Shown: positions 1-9,472, numbered from the stretch's first letter. The stretch is DNA of 64,000 bases from Cedecea neteri NBRC 105707 = ATCC 33855 (GCF_001571265.1 NZ_BCTL01000003.1:1-64000), one strand, 5' to 3'. The notes: generated from the sequence alone by a model not told the origin. A program made the numbers and translations.

Positions 1-135
1 TTTTGCTGCACACCTTAGGTGGGCAACGGGGCGCTACTATAGGGAGTCAGCCCGATTCGGTCAAGCCTAATTTATGGATTATGCTGCGTTCGGTTAAGGT
101 CTGAGCGGTTAGGGCGGTTTTAAGGCAAATTCATC

Positions 136-174
136 AGAAAAAGCTCCCGCCCGGCAAATCCCTTTGGGCGGGAG
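136..174 (-). terminator. Rho-independent terminator of the RND efflux operon
   Basis: Read on the minus strand, a 9-bp stem (CTCCCGCCC at 144-152 pairing with GGGCGGGAG at 166-174) is followed by CTTTTTCT. It lies 17 bases past the stop codon of the outer-membrane channel gene and so closes the efflux operon. Bases 1-135 upstream of it hold no gene I can recognise. Confidence 0.8.
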
Positions 175-190
175 AGGGTCAAGCGTCGTG

Positions 191-1555
191 CTAACTGGCG
201 TTGCCTCCCAGCGATTGCCAGAGCGTAATGCGGTTCTCCAGTTCCGTTTGTTGTAGTGAGATAAGCGACTGGCGTGCGCTCCACAGCGTGCGTTGCGCCG
301 TTAAGGCCGTCAGATAATCGCCGATGCCTGCCTGGTAGCGTTTCATCGCCAGATCAAAGGTTTGCTGCTCGGCTGCCACATACTGACGCTGGGCATCCAG
401 CTCTTCGTTTAACGTTGAGCGACGAGCTAAAGCATCCGAAACGTCTTTAAACGCGCTCTGGATCGTTTTTTCGTAACTCGCGATCAGCCCCTTCTTCTCT
501 GCTTCGGCATAGCGCAGCTGCGACAGATTACTGCCGCCGGTAAACAGCGGCAGCGAGATGGACGGTGAAAATGACCAAACCTGCATCCCGTGGTTAAACA
601 GCGAGGAGAGTGAGTCGCTGCCCACTCCTGCGCTGGCGGTTAGCGAGATTGAGGGGAAGAAGCTGGCCCGGGCCGCACCGATGTTGGCGTAGGCCACCTT
701 CAGGTTGTGCTCTGCTTCCTGAATATCCGGCCTCGCAAGCAGCACGGATGAAGAGACCCCCGCAGGCACTAACGTGATGGTGTTTTCATTCAGACTTTCC
801 AGCGTACCGGGCAGTAATGACTGCGGCACGCTGCCGCCCGCCAGCAGATTGATGGCGTTCTTATCCTGCATCACCAGCGTTTGGTAATTAGCGACGCTGG
901 CTCGCGCCTGCTGGTAAACGCTGCGGGCCGATGAAACATCCGTTGCGGCTGCGGTACCAATTTGCTGCTGCCTTTGCACTATCTTCAGCGATCCTTCCGC
1001 GCTGGACATCGTCCGCTTTGCCAGCTCAAGACTGCTGCTATCGGCAGCTAACGTGATCCACGCCGTCGTTAACTCGGCCACCAGCGTCAGACGAGTGTTT
1101 TGTGCGGTAAATTCGCTGGCAAGCCAGGTTTCTCTTGCCGCCCGGGAAAGGCTTTGGTTGCGGCCAAATAAATCAAGCTCAAAGCTGGTCACTGTGCCGT
1201 CGGCCTGTGCGCTGGAAGTCAGCCCACTTTCTGTGGTGCGGCTGCGCGTGGAGCTTAACTCCGCATTGAGCGTGGGAAACAGTGACGCACGCTGAACGCC
1301 ATACTGGGCTCTGGCGGCCTCAATATCGGCAATCGCTTTTTGCACATCGCGATTGCTGTTAAGCCCCATGCCCACCACCTGTTGCAGGCGGGTATCTTTA
1401 ACCACCTGCTGCCAGTGGCCCACCACCGCGCGGGATTCACCATTGGTGCCCGGCAGCGTGGCTGGAATAGGGGCCGTAGGGCGCTCATAATCAGGATCCA
1501 GCGAAACACAGCCGGTGCTGAGCAGCGCCAGCAGGATAATGGAGAGACGAATCAT
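191..1555 (-). CDS. RND efflux outer-membrane channel lipoprotein (NodT/OprM family)
   Basis: Outer-membrane factor of a tripartite drug efflux pump. It forms the trimeric channel that carries substrates from the inner-membrane transporter across the periplasm and outer membrane. The 454-residue product starts with a lipoprotein signal whose lipobox LSTGC places the acylated cysteine at residue 16, followed by the DYERP stretch typical of the family and two repeats of the outer-membrane efflux domain. The start codon lies 3 bases from the permease stop, so the gene is the last of an adaptor-permease-channel operon. Most enterobacterial RND pumps borrow TolC, so a dedicated channel is notable. 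Substrates cannot be told from sequence. Confidence 0.9.
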   Translation of the reverse strand: MIRLSIILLALLSTGCVSLDPDYERPTAPIPATLPGTNGESRAVVGHWQQVVKDTRLQQVVGMGLNSNRDVQKAIADIEAARAQYGVQRASLFPTLNAELSSTRSRTTESGLTSSAQADGTVTSFELDLFGRNQSLSRAARETWLASEFTAQNTRLTLVAELTTAWITLAADSSSLELAKRTMSSAEGSLKIVQRQQQIGTAAATDVSSARSVYQQARASVANYQTLVMQDKNAINLLAGGSVPQSLLPGTLESLNENTITLVPAGVSSSVLLARPDIQEAEHNLKVAYANIGAARASFFPSISLTASAGVGSDSLSSLFNHGMQVWSFSPSISLPLFTGGSNLSQLRYAEAEKKGLIASYEKTIQSAFKDVSDALARRSTLNEELDAQRQYVAAEQQTFDLAMKRYQAGIGDYLTALTAQRTLWSARQSLISLQQTELENRITLWQSLGGNAS

Positions 1556-1558
1556 GGT

Positions 1559-4500
1559 TTACCCCTTCGCACGACGTTGACCGGCGAACAGGCGTTTCAC
1601 CAGCACAAAGAAGAGAGGAACAAAGAAAATCGCGAGCAGGGTAGCGGTCAGCGTGCCGCCCACAATCCCTGTCCCGATGGCGATACGGCTGTTTGCGCCC
1701 GCCCCGGTGGCGACGGCCAGCGGCGTGACCCCGGCGACAAACGCCAGCGACGTCATGATAATGGGACGCAGGCGCGTCAGCGCTGCACGAAGCGCTGCAT
1801 GAGAAAGTGAATATCCCTCATTTACGGCAGCTTCGGCGTATTCCACAATCAAAATGGCGTTTTTAGACGACAATCCAATCGTGGTAAGCAGCGCAACCTG
1901 GAAATAAATGTCGTTACTTAAGTCACGCATCCACGCGGCAAGCGCGGCGCCAAGGAGCCCCAAAGGAATCACCAGAATCACCGACAGCGGCACGGACCAG
2001 CTTTCATACAGCGCGGCGAGGCACAGGAACACCACCAGGATAGACACCGCATACAGGCTGAGTGCCTGACCGCTGGCCAATTTTTCCTGCAGGGAGAGGC
2101 CGCTCCATGCCCAGCTTGTACCGGCTGGCAGGCTGTTGGCCAGCGCCTCCATTTTTTCCATTGCCACGCCGGAGCTGTACCCGGCGGCGTTTTCCCCCTG
2201 AATTTCGAAGGCTACCGAGCCGTTGTAGCGCACCAGGTTTTCCGGGCCATACTGCCAGCGGGTTGTGGCGAACGCGGAGAAAGGCGTCATGCTTTGGTTT
2301 TCACTGCGCACAAACCATTTTCCCAGGTCGGAAGGGGTCGCGCGGGTATCGCTTTCGCCCTGGATGTAGACCTTTTTCACCCGGCCGCGATCGATAAAAT
2401 CATTCACGTAGGTACCGCCCCATGCGCTGGAAAGCGTAGAGGAAACCTCACTCAACGAAAGTCCAAGCGAGACGGCTTTATTGCTGTCGATATCCACCTG
2501 AAGCTGCGGCATTTGCGGCAGATCGTTGGCGCGGACGGCCTGCAGACCCGGGTCCTGATTCGCTTTGGCAATAAGCTGGTTGCGCAGGGTAAACAGCGCG
2601 TCACGGTCGGTTCCGCCATTGGCAAGCAGCTCGAAGGTAAAACCATTGCTCCTGCCCAGCCCGTCGACGGACGGCGGGATCATGGCAAACAGCGAGGCAT
2701 CCCGCAGGGTATTGAGCTCTTTCGTGGCTCGCAGGGCGATAGCCTGGGCCGTATTCTCTTCACCTTCACGCTCGGACCAGTTTTTTAGCGACACGAAAGC
2801 CATGCCGGTGTTTTGCCCGTTACCGCTGAAGCTAAAGCCATCAACGGTAAAAATGACGTTGGTATTGGCTTTTTCTTTGGTCAGGAACCAGTCGGTGACG
2901 CTGCGGTTGATTTCCGCCGTGCGCACGGCCGTTGCACCCGGCGGCAAGGTCCACTGCACCATGATCTGACCCTGATCCTCGACGGGCAGGAAGCTGCCCG
3001 GCAGTTTCCACATCACCAGCCCCATTGCGCCGCAGATGGCAACATAAGCCAGCATGACGGTGACATAGTGACGGAGAGTGTCGATCACACGGCGTTTATA
3101 GCTGCGCTCGGTGGTGCGGTACAGGCGGTTAAAACCAGCGAAAAAGCCGCGTTTGTGCGATGTGGTGTGCTGCAAGACGCTACCGCAAAGCGCCGGAGTA
3201 AGCGTCAGGGCAACAATCACCGACAGGACCATCGCAGAAATGATGGTCACCGAGAACTGGCGGTAAATCACGCCCGTGGAGCCGCCAAAAAACGCCATTG
3301 GCAGAAAGACGGCGGACAGCACTAAGGCAATGGCTATCAGGGCACCGGAGATTTCACCCATGGATTTTTCTGTGGCCTCGCGCGCCGGGAGCCCTTCATC
3401 ACGCATGATGCGTTCAACGTTTTCCACCACCACGATGGCGTCGTCCACCAGCAGGCCGATAGCAAGCACCATGGCAAACAGCGTCAGCGTGTTAATGGAG
3501 TATCCGAACAGGGCCAGCACGCCGAAAGTCCCCAGCAAGACGACCGGTACCGCCAGCGCAGGGATCAGCGTGGCGCGAACGTTCTGCAAAAAGAGGTACA
3601 TCACGAAGACCACCAGCAGAATGGCCTCAAACAGCGTTTGAATCACATCCTCAATGGAGATTTTAATGAATTCAGTGCTGTCTTTAGGGAAGGCAATTTT
3701 GTAGCCCTCCGGCATGCTGCGCTCAAACTCGGCGATTTTCTCTTTCACGCGCGTAGTCGTGTCCAGGGCGTTTGCGCCGGGCGCAAGCATCACCGCAATC
3801 CCTGCTGCCGGGCGGCCGTTCAGTTTGGCGATGGAGGTGTAATCCTCGCTGCCCATTTCAACCCGTGCGACATCGGAAATGCGTACGACTGCGCCGTTGG
3901 ACTCGCTCTTCACAATAATATTTTTGAACTGCTCGACGGTTTGCAGCCGCGACTGAGCGCGAACCGTGGCGGTGAGCTGCTGGGTGTCCGGAGAGGGAAG
4001 CGCCCCAATTTTCCCGGCGGAAACCTGAACGTTCTGCGCTTCAATCGCCGTTTGAATATCCGAAGGCATCAGGGAATAAGAAGCCAGCTTTGCCGGATCC
4101 ATCCAGATACGCATGGCATATTCGGCGCCGAACACCTGCAGGCTGCCGACGCCGGTCAGGCGGGCCATAGGATCCTGAACGTTGCTGACCAGCCAGTCGG
4201 CGATATCCGAACTGTTGGCTTTATCCTGCTCGTCGTAAACGCCCATGATCATCAGGAAGCTGCTTTGGGACTTCACTACCGTCACGCCGGATTGCTGCAC
4301 TTCGCTTGGCAGGCGGGACTCGGCCTGCTGCACTTTGTTTTGCACCTGAACCTGGGCAGTATCGGGATCGGTGCCCTGTTCAAAGGTGACGGTAATACTA
4401 ACGGAGCCGTCCGAGCTGCTGGTGGAGCTGAAATAGAGCAGGTTATCCAGCCCGGTCAGCTGTTGTTCTATGACCTGAGTCACGCTGTTTTCCAGCGTTT

Positions 4501-4666
4501 CAGCCGAGGCGCCGGTGTAGGTGGCGGAAATTTTAATGGCGGGAGGGGCCACATCGGGATACTGGGCGACCGGCAGGGTGCGAATAGCCAGCATCCCGGC
4601 CAGCATAATGAGAATCGCAATAACCCAGGCAAAAACCGGACGACGGACGAAGAAGGTGGAGAACAT
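1559..4666 (-). CDS. RND multidrug efflux permease (HAE-1, AcrB/AdeB type)
   Basis: Proton-driven inner-membrane transporter of a resistance-nodulation-division pump. At 1035 residues it has the usual AcrB-class length, opening with MFSTFFVRRPVFAWVIA, the first transmembrane helix. The paired acidic residues of the proton relay are present at Asp408-Asp409 in GLLVDDAIVVVENVER. Two large periplasmic loops and two sets of six helices are evident from the hydrophobicity pattern. Its ATG overlaps the adaptor's TGA (ATGA), a sign of translational coupling. The protein is clearly of the HAE-1 drug-efflux branch and not the metal branch, but I cannot assign it to AcrB, AcrD or a named species-specific pump. 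Confidence 0.93.
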   Translation of the reverse strand: MFSTFFVRRPVFAWVIAILIMLAGMLAIRTLPVAQYPDVAPPAIKISATYTGASAETLENSVTQVIEQQLTGLDNLLYFSSTSSSDGSVSITVTFEQGTDPDTAQVQVQNKVQQAESRLPSEVQQSGVTVVKSQSSFLMIMGVYDEQDKANSSDIADWLVSNVQDPMARLTGVGSLQVFGAEYAMRIWMDPAKLASYSLMPSDIQTAIEAQNVQVSAGKIGALPSPDTQQLTATVRAQSRLQTVEQFKNIIVKSESNGAVVRISDVARVEMGSEDYTSIAKLNGRPAAGIAVMLAPGANALDTTTRVKEKIAEFERSMPEGYKIAFPKDSTEFIKISIEDVIQTLFEAILLVVFVMYLFLQNVRATLIPALAVPVVLLGTFGVLALFGYSINTLTLFAMVLAIGLLVDDAIVVVENVERIMRDEGLPAREATEKSMGEISGALIAIALVLSAVFLPMAFFGGSTGVIYRQFSVTIISAMVLSVIVALTLTPALCGSVLQHTTSHKRGFFAGFNRLYRTTERSYKRRVIDTLRHYVTVMLAYVAICGAMGLVMWKLPGSFLPVEDQGQIMVQWTLPPGATAVRTAEINRSVTDWFLTKEKANTNVIFTVDGFSFSGNGQNTGMAFVSLKNWSEREGEENTAQAIALRATKELNTLRDASLFAMIPPSVDGLGRSNGFTFELLANGGTDRDALFTLRNQLIAKANQDPGLQAVRANDLPQMPQLQVDIDSNKAVSLGLSLSEVSSTLSSAWGGTYVNDFIDRGRVKKVYIQGESDTRATPSDLGKWFVRSENQSMTPFSAFATTRWQYGPENLVRYNGSVAFEIQGENAAGYSSGVAMEKMEALANSLPAGTSWAWSGLSLQEKLASGQALSLYAVSILVVFLCLAALYESWSVPLSVILVIPLGLLGAALAAWMRDLSNDIYFQVALLTTIGLSSKNAILIVEYAEAAVNEGYSLSHAALRAALTRLRPIIMTSLAFVAGVTPLAVATGAGANSRIAIGTGIVGGTLTATLLAIFFVPLFFVLVKRLFAGQRRAKG

Positions 4667-5787
4667 CAGGCTTTACCTCCGTCTTGGGTTATTTCAACGG
4701 GCTTGACCTGTTGCCCGGCGCTCACTTTGCCGGTGCCTTCAACGATTAGCCTGTCGCCGTTGTTCAGCCCGCTGAGCACTAGCCATTTATCACCGTAGGT
4801 AGAGCCAGTTTCCAGCGTCCGCTGCTCGACTTTATTTTCCGCATCAACAACCAGCGCGGTGGCATTGCCTTTGGCATCGCGGGTAATGCCCTGCTGCGGG
4901 GCAAGGATTGCGTTATTCATGATGCCTTCATCAACCCGGGCACGGACAAACATGCCGGGCAGAAGCTGCTGCTGAGGGTTGGCGAAAGCGGCCCGCAGGG
5001 TGACGGAACCGGTTGATTCATCCACGGCAACTTCCGTCAGTGCAAGGCGACCTTTTTGCGCGTAGGTGCTGCCATCTTCTAGCAGCAAAGAGACGCTCAG
5101 TGTGTTGGCGTTTGTCGCCAGCGTTTGCTTGCGCAGACGCAGCAAATCCACGCTGGAGCGGGTGAGATCCACGTAAATGGTGTCTAGCCCGCGAACGGTG
5201 GCCAGGGCGCTTTCCTGCTCAGCCGAGACCAGCGCACCTGGCGTAACGGAGGATATCCCGATTCGCCCGGCGATGGGGGAAGTGACCGTTGTCCAGTTGA
5301 GGTTGATTCGCGCACTTTCCAGCGTGGCTTTTTTCGATTCCACGCTGGCCTTGTCCTGATTACATGCGGACTGCGCATCGTCAGCATCCTGTCGGGAGAC
5401 GCCGTTTTCTTTCACTAATTGCCCATAGCGCCGGGCTTTCTGGCAATCGGCAACAACCAACGCCTGTGCCTGTTTTAGTGAGGCGGCGGCTTCGTTGTAA
5501 GCGGCCTGGAAGCTGGCAGGATCAATCTGGTAAAGCGGCTGGCCAGCTTTAACGTTATCCCCTTCATTAAACAGCCGCTTCTGGATAATGCCGGTGACCT
5601 GCGGGCGAACCTCTGCGCTCATTGCGGCCGCGGTTCGCCCGGTAAGCTCGCTAATAACGGAAACAGGCTGGCTGGCCAATGTCGTAATCCCCACTTCCGG
5701 GAAGGGAAGTGCCGGTGCCGATATATCTTCATTATTACATCCGCTCAGGAGAAATAATGTGACTACAGATGTTTGAATATATTTCAT
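4666..5787 (-). CDS. RND efflux periplasmic adaptor (AcrA/HlyD family) lipoprotein
   Basis: Membrane-fusion protein that joins the permease to the outer-membrane channel. The 373-residue product has a lipobox FLLSGC with Cys17 as the predicted acylation site. It is followed by a first beta-barrel/lipoyl strand (GRTAAAMSAEVRPQVTGIIQ), a coiled-coil hairpin around residues 95-160, the second lipoyl half (TVTSPIAGRIG) and a C-terminal barrel. First gene of the three-gene operon; the 136-base gap to the upstream regulator contains a perfect 14-bp palindrome at 5859-5872 that may be an operator. Family assignment is firm; drug specificity is unknown. Confidence 0.9.
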   Translation of the reverse strand: MKYIQTSVVTLFLLSGCNNEDISAPALPFPEVGITTLASQPVSVISELTGRTAAAMSAEVRPQVTGIIQKRLFNEGDNVKAGQPLYQIDPASFQAAYNEAAASLKQAQALVVADCQKARRYGQLVKENGVSRQDADDAQSACNQDKASVESKKATLESARINLNWTTVTSPIAGRIGISSVTPGALVSAEQESALATVRGLDTIYVDLTRSSVDLLRLRKQTLATNANTLSVSLLLEDGSTYAQKGRLALTEVAVDESTGSVTLRAAFANPQQQLLPGMFVRARVDEGIMNNAILAPQQGITRDAKGNATALVVDAENKVEQRTLETGSTYGDKWLVLSGLNNGDRLIVEGTGKVSAGQQVKPVEITQDGGKA

Positions 5788-5858
5788 CTCTTTTCTCAGG
5801 GTGAAGGATGTCCGCCTCGCAATTGCGCAAGGAATAAAGTTTCAGGCACTCGTCTCTC

Positions 5859-5872
5859 TCCGAATATTCGGA
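5859..5872. promoter_or_regulatory. 14-bp perfect palindrome, candidate operator of the efflux operon
   Basis: TCCGAATATTCGGA is its own reverse complement. It sits in the only long spacer of the pump locus, 72 bases upstream of the adaptor start and downstream of the TetR-type gene. TetR-family repressors usually bind such symmetric sites, so a role in pump control is plausible. The sequence does not match the imperfect palindrome in front of the regulator itself (6516-6535), so this remains inference. Confidence 0.4.
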
Positions 5873-5923
5873 AAAAATAAAGTTAGGGGCGGTGTTATTC
5901 CCCTGGTGTTGGTTTAAATAAAA

Positions 5924-6493
5924 CTAGTTAATGCCAATCAGCATATTAATGATTTCGCGATACACTTTTTCCATGGCCTGGGGTTCAACTTTCTGCGACG
6001 TTAGGCGGCGATAAATCGTGCCCTCCATCATCACAGCCGTGACTTCAACGCTGCAGCGCACGCGCTCTTCGGTTAAATGCGGGTGATCTTTTTTAAGGTG
6101 TAAACAAGCGGTTTTGAAAATACGTTCATCGGCTTCTTTAAGCCAGGCGGCTACCTGCGGGTTGCGCGTGGCTTCGGCCGAGATCTCAAGCATTAAAGTG
6201 TCATCTTCTTCATTGAGGCTAATTCGGCTGGCGAGAAGATTAGGAATAATATCCGTCGGACTCTTATCCGACATGTCGGCTATACGTTTATCGATAATAC
6301 GGTGAATAATCGCTTCAATGATGGCGTCTTTATTGCTGAAGTAGCGATAAATTTGCCCGACGCTTAACTGTGCCTCCGTGGCAATTTGCGACATGCTGGC
6401 CGAGTGAAAACCGCTGCTGGTGAAGCAGCGCCTGGCGGCGGCAATAATGTCGTTTTGGCGGGCTTTGTGCCGGGCTTCAAGCTTGCTGCTCAT
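5924..6493 (-). CDS. TetR/AcrR-family transcriptional regulator
   Basis: Predicted one-component repressor of the adjacent efflux operon. The 189-residue protein has an N-terminal TetR helix-turn-helix: IIAAARRCFTSSGF, then MSQIATEAQLSVGQIYRYF as the recognition region and SNKDAIIEAI. An all-helical ligand-binding domain follows (about residues 60-189). It is encoded on the same strand as the pump and 136 bases upstream of it, not divergently as with acrR-acrAB. An imperfect 20-bp palindrome just upstream of its start suggests autoregulation. The ligand is unknown. Confidence 0.88.
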   Translation of the reverse strand: MSSKLEARHKARQNDIIAAARRCFTSSGFHSASMSQIATEAQLSVGQIYRYFSNKDAIIEAIIHRIIDKRIADMSDKSPTDIIPNLLASRISLNEEDDTLMLEISAEATRNPQVAAWLKEADERIFKTACLHLKKDHPHLTEERVRCSVEVTAVMMEGTIYRRLTSQKVEPQAMEKVYREIINMLIGIN

Positions 6494-6774
6494 TGCTGAC
6501 TCCGTATTTTAATTTATGAGAGTGATCGTTCTCATTTGTGTTAATTATACGTCGCAATGAAGTGTTGGAAAGATTTTTTTTAGTTTGTTTATAACTGGCT
6601 GTTTTTAATCGAGGTAATTTTTTGGCGAGCAATGCTAAAGGGGAATACAGAGCCATTAACCTTTAATTTAATAATGGTTTGTCTGCTGAAATGATTAAAA
6701 GTAGGCTGGTAAATAACAAGGTTAATAGGGCGAGGAGATAGAGGAGATAGAGGTGAGAAGGCGATGTATATGCG
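6494..6774. other. Intergenic stretch with regulator promoter region, no gene seen
   Basis: Between the TetR-type gene and the tRNA terminator I find no supported gene. Near the regulator start, 6516-6535 reads ATGAGA-GTGATCGT-TCTCAT, an imperfect palindrome pairing at 8 of 10 positions. It may be an autoregulatory operator; a Fur-like site is an alternative because of the TGATCGTTCTCAT half. The rest is AT-rich and otherwise featureless. Confidence 0.4.
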
Positions 6775-6802
6775 AAAAAAAAGCCCGCATTTGCATGCGA
6801 GC
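6775..6802 (-). terminator. Terminator downstream of tRNA-Ser
   Basis: On the minus strand an 8-bp stem with one G-U pair (GCTCGCAT/ATGCGGGC) is followed by eight T residues. It lies 14 bases past the tRNA 3' end and ends the tRNA transcript. Confidence 0.75.
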
Positions 6803-6815
6803 TCTTCTTTAAATA

Positions 6816-6903
6816 TGGCGGTGAGGGAGGGATTCGAACCCTCGATACGTTGCCGTATACACACTTTCCAGGCGTGCTCCTTCAGCCACTCGGACACCTC
6901 ACC
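6816..6903 (-). tRNA. serX: tRNA-Ser (anticodon GGA)
   Basis: Read on the minus strand the 88-nt sequence starts GGTGAGGTGTCCGAGTGG and ends CCCTCACCGCCA with an encoded CCA. The acceptor stem GGTGAGG/CCTCACC pairs perfectly, the anticodon loop is CTGGAAA giving GGA (reads UCC and UCU), the long variable arm of serine tRNAs is present, and the T-loop is GGTTCGAATCC. Length and position next to ghrA match E. coli serX. Confidence 0.96.
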
Positions 6904-7106
6904 ATATTGTCGCTCCAGCGCTGCTGGAACGGGCGCTAATTTAGGGAAAATGGCCTTCGCCGTCAATGCTAATTTCATGTTTTTGGTGCGTTTAGCCAAA
7001 CTTCATCCAACTTGATTCTTAAACCATCACAAGATGCTGCTTTTTATTGCATTAGGGCTTGCATGGCATCCCAATTCGCGTAAGCCTAAGAAAAAAAGGA
7101 GGCAGT

Positions 7107-8048
7107 ATGGACATTATTTTTCATCACCCCACTTTTGACACCGAGTACTGGCTGAATCGCCTTCAGCAGGCTTTACCTGGCGCGCGCGTTCGCCAATGGA
7201 AGCAGGGGGACCAGCAGCCCGCAGATTATGCCCTTGTCTGGCATCCTCCAGTGGAAATGCTTAGCGGCCGCAAAGGGCTTAAAGGCGTATTTGCGCTGGG
7301 GGCAGGAGTTGACGCTATTCTCAGTAAACTTCAGGCTCATCCTGACATGCTGCCCGACGGCGTGCCGCTGTTCCGCCTCGAAGACACGGGGATGGGGCTG
7401 CAGATGCAGGAATATGCGGTCAGCCAGGTGCTGCACTGGTTCCGACGTTTTGACGATTACCAAAGACAAAAACAGCAGGGGCAATGGCAGCCACTGGACG
7501 ATTATCGTCGTGAGGATTTCACTATCGGGATCCTTGGCGCTGGCGTGCTGGGTGGGAAAGTGGCGGAAAGTCTTGTGGCCTGGGGCTTCCCGGTTCGCTG
7601 CTGGAGCCGCAGCAAGAAAGATTTCCCTGGCGTAGAGAGTTTTGCCGGTGCTGAAGCGCTGCCTGCCTTCTTAGGCGGAACCCGCGTGTTGATCAACTTG
7701 CTGCCTAATACGCCGCAAACCGTCGGCATCATCAATCGTGAATTGTTGAGCCAACTGGCTAAAGATGCTTACGTGATAAATCTCGCGCGCGGCGTTCACC
7801 TGGTCGAGGCCGATCTGCTTGCGGCGCTGGATACCGGGCAGCTCAAAGGCGCAATGCTGGATGTCTTCTCTAAAGAGCCGCTGCCGGAAAATAACCTGCT
7901 ATGGGCGCATCCCCGCGTTGCGATTACGCCGCATGTTGCAGCGGTAACTCGTCCTGATGAGGCGATTACCTATATTGCAAAAACGATTACTCAACTGGAA
8001 AACGGTGAAGCCGTCTCCGGCGAAGTATCACTGCAGCACGGTTATTAA
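7107..8048 (+). CDS. ghrA: Glyoxylate/hydroxypyruvate reductase A
   Basis: Cytosolic NADPH-dependent D-2-hydroxyacid dehydrogenase that reduces glyoxylate to glycolate and hydroxypyruvate to D-glycerate. The 313-residue product has the Rossmann motif [10 protein letters not shown] near residue 140, the catalytic Arg in [11 protein letters not shown] and the conserved His in [11 protein letters not shown]. The ATG at 7107 is chosen over an in-frame ATG 48 bases upstream because AAGGAGG lies at 7096-7102 and because E. coli GhrA (about 312 residues) begins MDIIFYHPTFD. The gene is the first of a same-strand run with ycdX, ycdY and ycdZ, as in E. coli. Confidence 0.95.
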   Translation: MDIIFHHPTFDTEYWLNRLQQALPGARVRQWKQGDQQPADYALVWHPPVEMLSGRKGLKGVFALGAGVDAILSKLQAHPDMLPDGVPLFRLEDTGMGLQMQEYAVSQVLHWFRRFDDYQRQKQQGQWQPLDDYRREDFTIGILGAGVLGGKVAESLVAWGFPVRCWSRSKKDFPGVESFAGAEALPAFLGGTRVLINLLPNTPQTVGIINRELLSQLAKDAYVINLARGVHLVEADLLAALDTGQLKGAMLDVFSKEPLPENNLLWAHPRVAITPHVAAVTRPDEAITYIAKTITQLENGEAVSGEVSLQHGY

Positions 8049-8151
8049 GCATAAAGCCCGGCTTTGGTCGGGCTGATAACCTTCCAGAAGCAGGCTAAAA
8101 ATTGTCATGGATTGCTGGTATCCTTAAGTCAAAATAGAAAAGGAGAAAGCC

Positions 8152-8889
8152 ATGTATCCCGTTGACCTGCATATGCATACCGTTGCCAGCACCCACGCCT
8201 ACAGTACCCTCCACGACTATATTGCCGTTGCTAAAGCCAAAGGTATCAAGCTGTTCGCTATTACCGACCACGGTCCGGATATGGCGGATGCGCCGCATTA
8301 CTGGCACTTTATTAATATGCGTATCTGGCCACGGCTGGTCGATGGCGTCGGTATTTTGCGCGGTATTGAGTCGAACATTAAAAACACCGCCGGGGAAATC
8401 GACTGCACCGGCCCGATGCTGGACGCGCTGGATTTAATTATCGCGGGCTTCCATGAGCCAGTGTTCCCGCCAAAAGATAAAGCCACCCACACCGAAGCGA
8501 TGATCGCGACGATGGCAAACGGTGACGTCCATATCATCAGCCATCCGGGTAACCCTAAATTCGAAATCGATATTCCGGCGGTTGCGGCGGCGGCGGCGAA
8601 GTACAATGTCGCGCTTGAGCTGAACAACTCTTCGTTTACCCACTCCCGCATTGGTAGCGGCCCGAACTGCCGCGCCATTGCCGAAGCCGTGCGCGATGCC
8701 GGTGGCTGGCTGGCGTTAGGATCTGACTCCCACACTGCTTTTACGCTGGGGGACTTTACCGAATGCCGTAAAATTCTTGATGAAATCAATTTCCCGGAAG
8801 AGCGGATCCTTAACGTTTCTCCGCAGCGCCTGCTGGGCTTCCTGGAAGCTCGTGGGATGGCGCCAATTGCTGAATTTGCCACACTGTAA
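8152..8889 (+). CDS. ycdX: PHP-family metal-dependent phosphatase YcdX
   Basis: Member of the polymerase-and-histidinol-phosphatase superfamily, whose E. coli orthologue binds three zinc ions and has phosphatase activity on an unknown natural substrate. The 245-residue product opens with the metal-binding motif [12 protein letters not shown], followed by [15 protein letters not shown] and GSDSHT, which supply the His and Asp ligands in the expected order. [15 protein letters not shown] precedes the ATG. It is followed 28 bases on by ycdY, and in E. coli the two proteins interact and affect swarming. Confidence 0.93.
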   Translation: MYPVDLHMHTVASTHAYSTLHDYIAVAKAKGIKLFAITDHGPDMADAPHYWHFINMRIWPRLVDGVGILRGIESNIKNTAGEIDCTGPMLDALDLIIAGFHEPVFPPKDKATHTEAMIATMANGDVHIISHPGNPKFEIDIPAVAAAAAKYNVALELNNSSFTHSRIGSGPNCRAIAEAVRDAGGWLALGSDSHTAFTLGDFTECRKILDEINFPEERILNVSPQRLLGFLEARGMAPIAEFATL

Positions 8890-8917
8890 TTAACACCCGT
8901 AATGGATAGAGCCAGTC

Positions 8918-9472
8918 ATGAATGAGTTTTCAATTATTTGCCGCGTACTCGGATCGTTATTTTATCGCCAGCCGCAGGATCCCCTGCTGGTGCCTCTTTT
9001 TACGCTGATCCGTGAAGGGAAGCTGGCGGCAAGCTGGCCACTGGAGCAGGATGAACTGTTGGGCCGACTGCAAAACAGCTGCGATCCGCAGCTACTGGCG
9101 GCCGACTTTAATGCGCTGTTTGTCGGGGAAAAGTGCAGCGTGCCGCCGTTCCGTTCCGCCTGGGAAGAGGGCAGTGATGAAGGCGAAGTGCGTCAGTTCC
9201 TGAAGCAGCGTGGCATGCCGCTGGGCGAGTCGCCGGCCGATCATTTTGGAACGCTATTACTGGCGGCCTCGTGGCTTGAAGATCAGTCTCAGGAAGATGA
9301 ATTTGAAGCGCAGGTGACGCTGTTTGATGACTATCTGATGCCGTGGTGCGGGACTTTCCTTGGCAAAGTTGAAGCCCATGCGACAACGGCATTCTACCGT
9401 ACTTTGGCGGCGATCAGCCGTGAGGCGCTGCAGGCCATGCGCGATGAGTTACAGGAATCAGAAGAGGAATAA
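8918..9472 (+). CDS. ycdY: TorD-family chaperone-like protein YcdY
   Basis: All-helical protein of the TorD/DmsD redox-enzyme maturation chaperone family; the E. coli orthologue activates YcdX, probably by helping zinc loading. The 184-residue product shows the family features: an N-terminal CRVLGSLFYRQP helix, a central FNALFVG and the ESPADHFGTLLLAASWL region. It directly follows ycdX, which fits a client-chaperone pair. The link to YcdX is known from E. coli, not from this sequence. Confidence 0.9.
   Translation: MNEFSIICRVLGSLFYRQPQDPLLVPLFTLIREGKLAASWPLEQDELLGRLQNSCDPQLLAADFNALFVGEKCSVPPFRSAWEEGSDEGEVRQFLKQRGMPLGESPADHFGTLLLAASWLEDQSQEDEFEAQVTLFDDYLMPWCGTFLGKVEAHATTAFYRTLAAISREALQAMRDELQESEEE

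Noticed and set aside
1-135. Possible end of an upstream gene at the left window edge
   Set aside because: Short, no clear codon pattern or match on either strand; left unannotated.
3638-4798. Plus-strand open frame of about 386 codons opposite the RND permease
   Set aside because: Antisense of the conserved permease and adaptor; no family resemblance and no ribosome site.
6589-6999. Minus-strand open frame running through the tRNA-Ser gene
   Set aside because: Crosses a full tRNA and its terminator; no recognisable domain.
8055-8076. Hairpin AGCCCGG...CGGGCT after ghrA as terminator
   Set aside because: Stem is fair but no T-run follows on the plus strand, and ycdX is likely to have its own promoter; evidence too weak for a feature.
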